Of a DNA stretch of 64,000 nucleotides, positions 63,875-64,000 are shown piece after piece. Position 1 is the stretch's first letter. Every line of letters starts with the position of its first letter. Under the pieces are notes generated by a model, which had not been told where the DNA came from, made no database searches, and saw nothing but the letters and a program-made list of their open reading frames with translations. Source of the stretch: Actinomycetes bacterium. Lineage in GTDB: Bacteria > Actinomycetota > Acidimicrobiia > Acidimicrobiales > RAAP-2. Location: contig JAKAZI010000001.1 of NCBI GenBank assembly GCA_021809495.1, positions 19,406-83,405 on the forward strand, in the 5' to 3' direction. The position numbers and the translations under genes were made by a program.

Positions 63875-64000
63875 ATGAGCATCTTCGTAGACGAAAACAC
63901 CAAGGTCATCGTCCAGGGACTGACCGGCGGCCAGGGCCGCTTCCACGGACTACGCAACCGCGACTACGGCACCAAGATCGTGGGCGGCGTGACGCCCGGC
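63875..64000 (+). CDS. sucD: Succinate--CoA ligase subunit alpha (3' truncated by window end)
   Basis: [42 protein letters not shown]... Confidence 0.95.
   Translation, partial: MSIFVDENTKVIVQGLTGGQGRFHGLRNRDYGTKIVGGVTPG

Overview
This is a contiguous, very GC-rich chromosomal window from what looks like an Actinomycetota bacterium. The gene order and codon bias fit the phylum; an Acidimicrobiia-like placement is only an inference. The window is dominated by the transcription/translation supercluster: rpoB(3' end)-rpoC-rpsL-rpsG-fusA-tuf-rpsJ, the S10/spc genes through secY-adk-map, infA-rpmJ-rpsM-rpsK-rpsD-rpoA-rplQ-truA, rplM-rpsI-glmM-glmS, then acpS-alr-udg-tsaE-tsaB-rimI-tsaD-pdxH, groES-groEL, guaB3-guaA-uvrD/pcrA, a dprE1/dprE2/ubiA trio, and a B12-binding mutase subunit next to sucC-sucD. 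Two accessory islands interrupt the conserved order. (i) A minus-strand PNPOx-like / DosS-like GAF kinase / DosR-like regulator / BtuF-like module sits between map and infA. (ii) A probable sulfur-trafficking module (HTH+PocR regulator, SQR-like flavoprotein, DUF1641, one-Cys DsrC/TusE, DsrE2), followed by an M13 peptidase, sits between truA and rplM. The most interesting sequence-level observations are: an infA gene, absent from the ORF track, that apparently starts at CTG behind a perfect Shine-Dalgarno and a two-hairpin leader; a terminator plus promoter plus multi-hairpin leader separating rpsJ from rplC; a DosR-box-like palindrome in front of the sulfur island; three convergent gene pairs that share a CTAG stop-stop tetranucleotide; a CIRCE-like operator at groES; and a DprE1 with Ala at the benzothiazinone-target Cys position. 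All family assignments come from reading motifs by eye. No database search was run.
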